16,239 nucleotides of DNA from JAZDGX01 sp043806645 (GTDB lineage: Bacteria; Eisenbacteria; RBG-16-71-46; CAIMUX01; WJJG01). Below are positions 14,655 to 16,239 of this stretch, piece after piece (within the stretch, counting starts at the first letter, position 1; every line of letters begins with the position of its first letter). The position numbers and the translations under genes are program-made. The DNA lies in contig JAZDGX010000047.1 in assembly GCA_043806645.1 (NCBI GenBank), forward strand, positions 1 through 16,239. The letters are read 5' to 3'. The notes beneath the pieces are model-generated. The model was not told the origin of the DNA. It searched no databases and was given only the letters and a program-made list of their open reading frames with translations.

Positions 14655-15884
14655 CTATGGGCGGCACAGCCGGCCCGCCGCGGCGGCGAGGATCAGATCG
14701 GTCCATGAAGGGCCGGCATCGCGCGTCCAGACCGCTCCCTGCAGATCCCACCAGCCCAGGATCCGCCAACCCTCCGCGGTGCCGCCGGCGGGGGCAGGCG
14801 CCAGAATGAGCCGGGCCGGCGAAGGACCAATTTTCCAAGTGACTTGCGAGGTTTGGTTGAAGTCGTTTCCAGGGCACGACAGGACCACCGAGATCTCCAG
14901 GTCGTGGAGCTCGATCTTGGCGATCTCCGTGCCGCGCCACGCGCCGCGTTCGATCCGGCCGCAGTCGGTCGCGATCCGAACGGACCAGAACGAGGACGGG
15001 TCGAGAAGCGACGCGAAGGCCTCCGCCACCATCGCGTGATCGAGAGCCATCCCCGCGGGCGCTCCGGGGGCATGGAAGACCGCATCGTCTCTCAGGGCCG
15101 AGACGGCCTTTTCCGCATCGCCCGCCTGCAGGGCATGGAGGAACGCCACCAGCGCGTCGACCGGCTCGAGCGGGTCGGGATAGCGGAAGGCGGTCAGCCG
15201 GCACTCCGCGGCGGCCCGCGCGCCCCAGCCGTCACGCACTTCGATGCGCAGGCGATGCTCTCCCGGTGCGAGCACGGGCGCAGGGACTTCGCAGCCCGTG
15301 GGCTGCAGCGGGGAACCATCCAGAAACCAGTGCACCCGCTCGGGAGGCAGATCGCCCTCCTCGGGGTCGAGCGCGCGGCAGCGCCACGTGCCCGGCGGAC
15401 GTTCGAGGTCGATCCATGCGCTCTGCCGGGGCCACAGGACCTCGGCCACCGGCGGCTCGTTGGCGCGCACCCAGACGGGGCATTCGGCAGAGCGAGAACA
15501 ATTTCCGGACAGGTCGGTGGCGAGGACCATGAGGACGCACCGGCTGCTGTCGGGGATTCCATCTGTGACCCACCGCATGCTCCACGGCTCCAGGAAGCGC
15601 TCATCGATGATGGAGCCATCCGCGAGCAGCACGACGCGAGCGATCCCGGAGCTGTCCCGCGCCTCGATCTCGACGAGCACAGTGTCGGCGACGGTCGCCT
15701 GGGAGAGGGGCTGCAGGATTTTCACCTCCGGCCCGGCGGTGTCCGTTCCGTCGCGGGGCTCCTCCGGCGGAGAGCAGCCGGGGCCGCACAGCCCGCAGAG
15801 CATCGCCAGCGCGGGCAGCGCCCGCGGAAACGGAACACGCGATCTGCTCCGGGCACGACGGATCGAGTGGGGAATGGGCGACAC
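14655..15884 (-). CDS. Ig-like and NTF2-like domain protein, putative lipoprotein
   Basis: The GTG at 15884 has GGAGG nine bases upstream and gives 409 residues; an in-frame TTG at 15920 is possible but has no such site. The N-terminus is arginine-rich, then hydrophobic (ALPALAMLCGLCGPGC). C37 (GPGC) is the best candidate for lipidation, but -3 Gly and -2 Pro are unusual for a lipobox, so this assignment is tentative. Residues ~50-138 look like a bacterial Ig-like domain (EVKILQPLSQATVADTVLVE to ATDLSGNC). Residues ~142-235 look like a second Ig or PKD-like domain (WFLDGSPLQ, APGEHRLRIEVRDG). Residues ~240-385 resemble an NTF2/SnoaL-type fold (VDALVAFLHALQAGDAEKAV, then a curved sheet and GWRILGWWDL). 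Anchoring in the envelope is likely. No catalytic residues were identified. It converges with the GT-B-like gene, 27 bp between the stops. Confidence 0.82.
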   Translation of the reverse strand: MSPIPHSIRRARSRSRVPFPRALPALAMLCGLCGPGCSPPEEPRDGTDTAGPEVKILQPLSQATVADTVLVEIEARDSSGIARVVLLADGSIIDERFLEPWSMRWVTDGIPDSSRCVLMVLATDLSGNCSRSAECPVWVRANEPPVAEVLWPRQSAWIDLERPPGTWRCRALDPEEGDLPPERVHWFLDGSPLQPTGCEVPAPVLAPGEHRLRIEVRDGWGARAAAECRLTAFRYPDPLEPVDALVAFLHALQAGDAEKAVSALRDDAVFHAPGAPAGMALDHAMVAEAFASLLDPSSFWSVRIATDCGRIERGAWRGTEIAKIELHDLEISVVLSCPGNDFNQTSQVTWKIGPSPARLILAPAPAGGTAEGWRILGWWDLQGAVWTRDAGPSWTDLILAAAAGRLCRP

Positions 15885-16100
15885 TTCGGGATGCCTCCAT
15901 GGGCCGGCGTTTGACCGCAATCAAGGCGCGGCGTCGAACGGACGTCGTCCGCCGCACGCGCCGTCGACGGTGACCCGCGGCAAATGGCAGAGGGAGCAAT
16001 CCGAATGCCGAAACGGTGGGGAAGTCGGGCTCCCGGGGTGCAGGAAAGCCGTCGTTTCATCCTGGCGCGATAGGGCGTAACGACGTTTCCGTTTCGCGAA

Positions 16101-16239
16101 TCAGCCGTTCATGCCCCGGAAGAAATGCTCCACCTTCTTGCCGATGGCAGGCCCCTGTTCGAGCCAAGCGTCGGCGTCGGCGGCCGTCAGCCCCAGTGAT
16201 TCAAGGATGATGTCGGGGATCTCGGGCGGCCGCGCATCG
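16101..16239 (-). CDS. C-terminal fragment of an unidentified protein
   Basis: The frame is open from the right edge to a TGA at 16101-16103 (minus strand), giving 45 visible codons. The visible protein ends with PDIILESLGLTAADADAWLE, a Gly-Pro pair and GKKVEHFFRGMNG. This is a compact, largely helical C-terminus with a Lys pair and an RGMN end. It is not enough to name a family. The 216-bp gap to the lipoprotein start has no evident gene; I could not place a promoter there with confidence. Confidence 0.7.
   Translation of the reverse strand, partial: DARPPEIPDIILESLGLTAADADAWLEQGPAIGKKVEHFFRGMNG

Overview
This is a GC-rich bacterial chromosome segment of ordinary cellular genes, with no mobile element, CRISPR array, tRNA or rRNA that I can see. 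It carries eleven complete genes and two cut by the window edges. The lineage looks like a Gram-negative, FCB-type or neighbouring candidate phylum such as Eisenbacteria or Latescibacterota. The clues are a large exported protein with a C-terminal FlgD/T9SS-like 'VVPNPW...GVYLYSV' module, Asp-rich calcium-binding-like motifs, Ig-like lipoproteins and high GC. The lineage is inference, not proof.

Layout. 1-1383 (+) is the 3' part of a gene whose product has three copies of a ~140-residue module I cannot name. A GT4 glycosyltransferase follows 18 bp later (1402-2550, +), probably in the same transcript. After an extended -10 promoter comes an 811-residue exported protein (2724-5159, +). Next are a second GT-B glycosyltransferase (5395-6600, +) and a spermidine-synthase-like Rossmann protein (6720-7445, +).

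The middle is housekeeping. On the minus strand, infA (IF-1, 9285-9581) precedes a five-domain S1 RNA-binding protein (7491-9128), with a hairpin-rich spacer between them. Diverging from infA are lepB (signal peptidase I, 9872-10522) and a small GYD-domain protein (10577-10876).

The right part returns to the cell surface. A Wzx/MOP-type flippase (10904-12376, -) diverges from a 658-residue protein with a GT-B-like C-terminal half (12651-14627, +); a degenerate 17-bp tandem repeat lies between them. An Ig/NTF2-like putative lipoprotein (14655-15884, -) and the C-terminal 45 codons of an unidentified gene (16101-16239, -) complete the window.

Taken together, the two glycosyltransferases, the flippase, the GT-B-like protein and the exported proteins point to surface polysaccharide and envelope functions, with LepB as the export protease. 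The genes are spread over several transcripts rather than one locus. I found no convincing new defence or mobile system. The most novel-looking items are the triplicated module, IF-1 with a basic N-terminal extension, and the structured infA-S1 spacer. No gene-free stretch exceeds 300 bases; the longest are 9582-9871 and 12377-12650.
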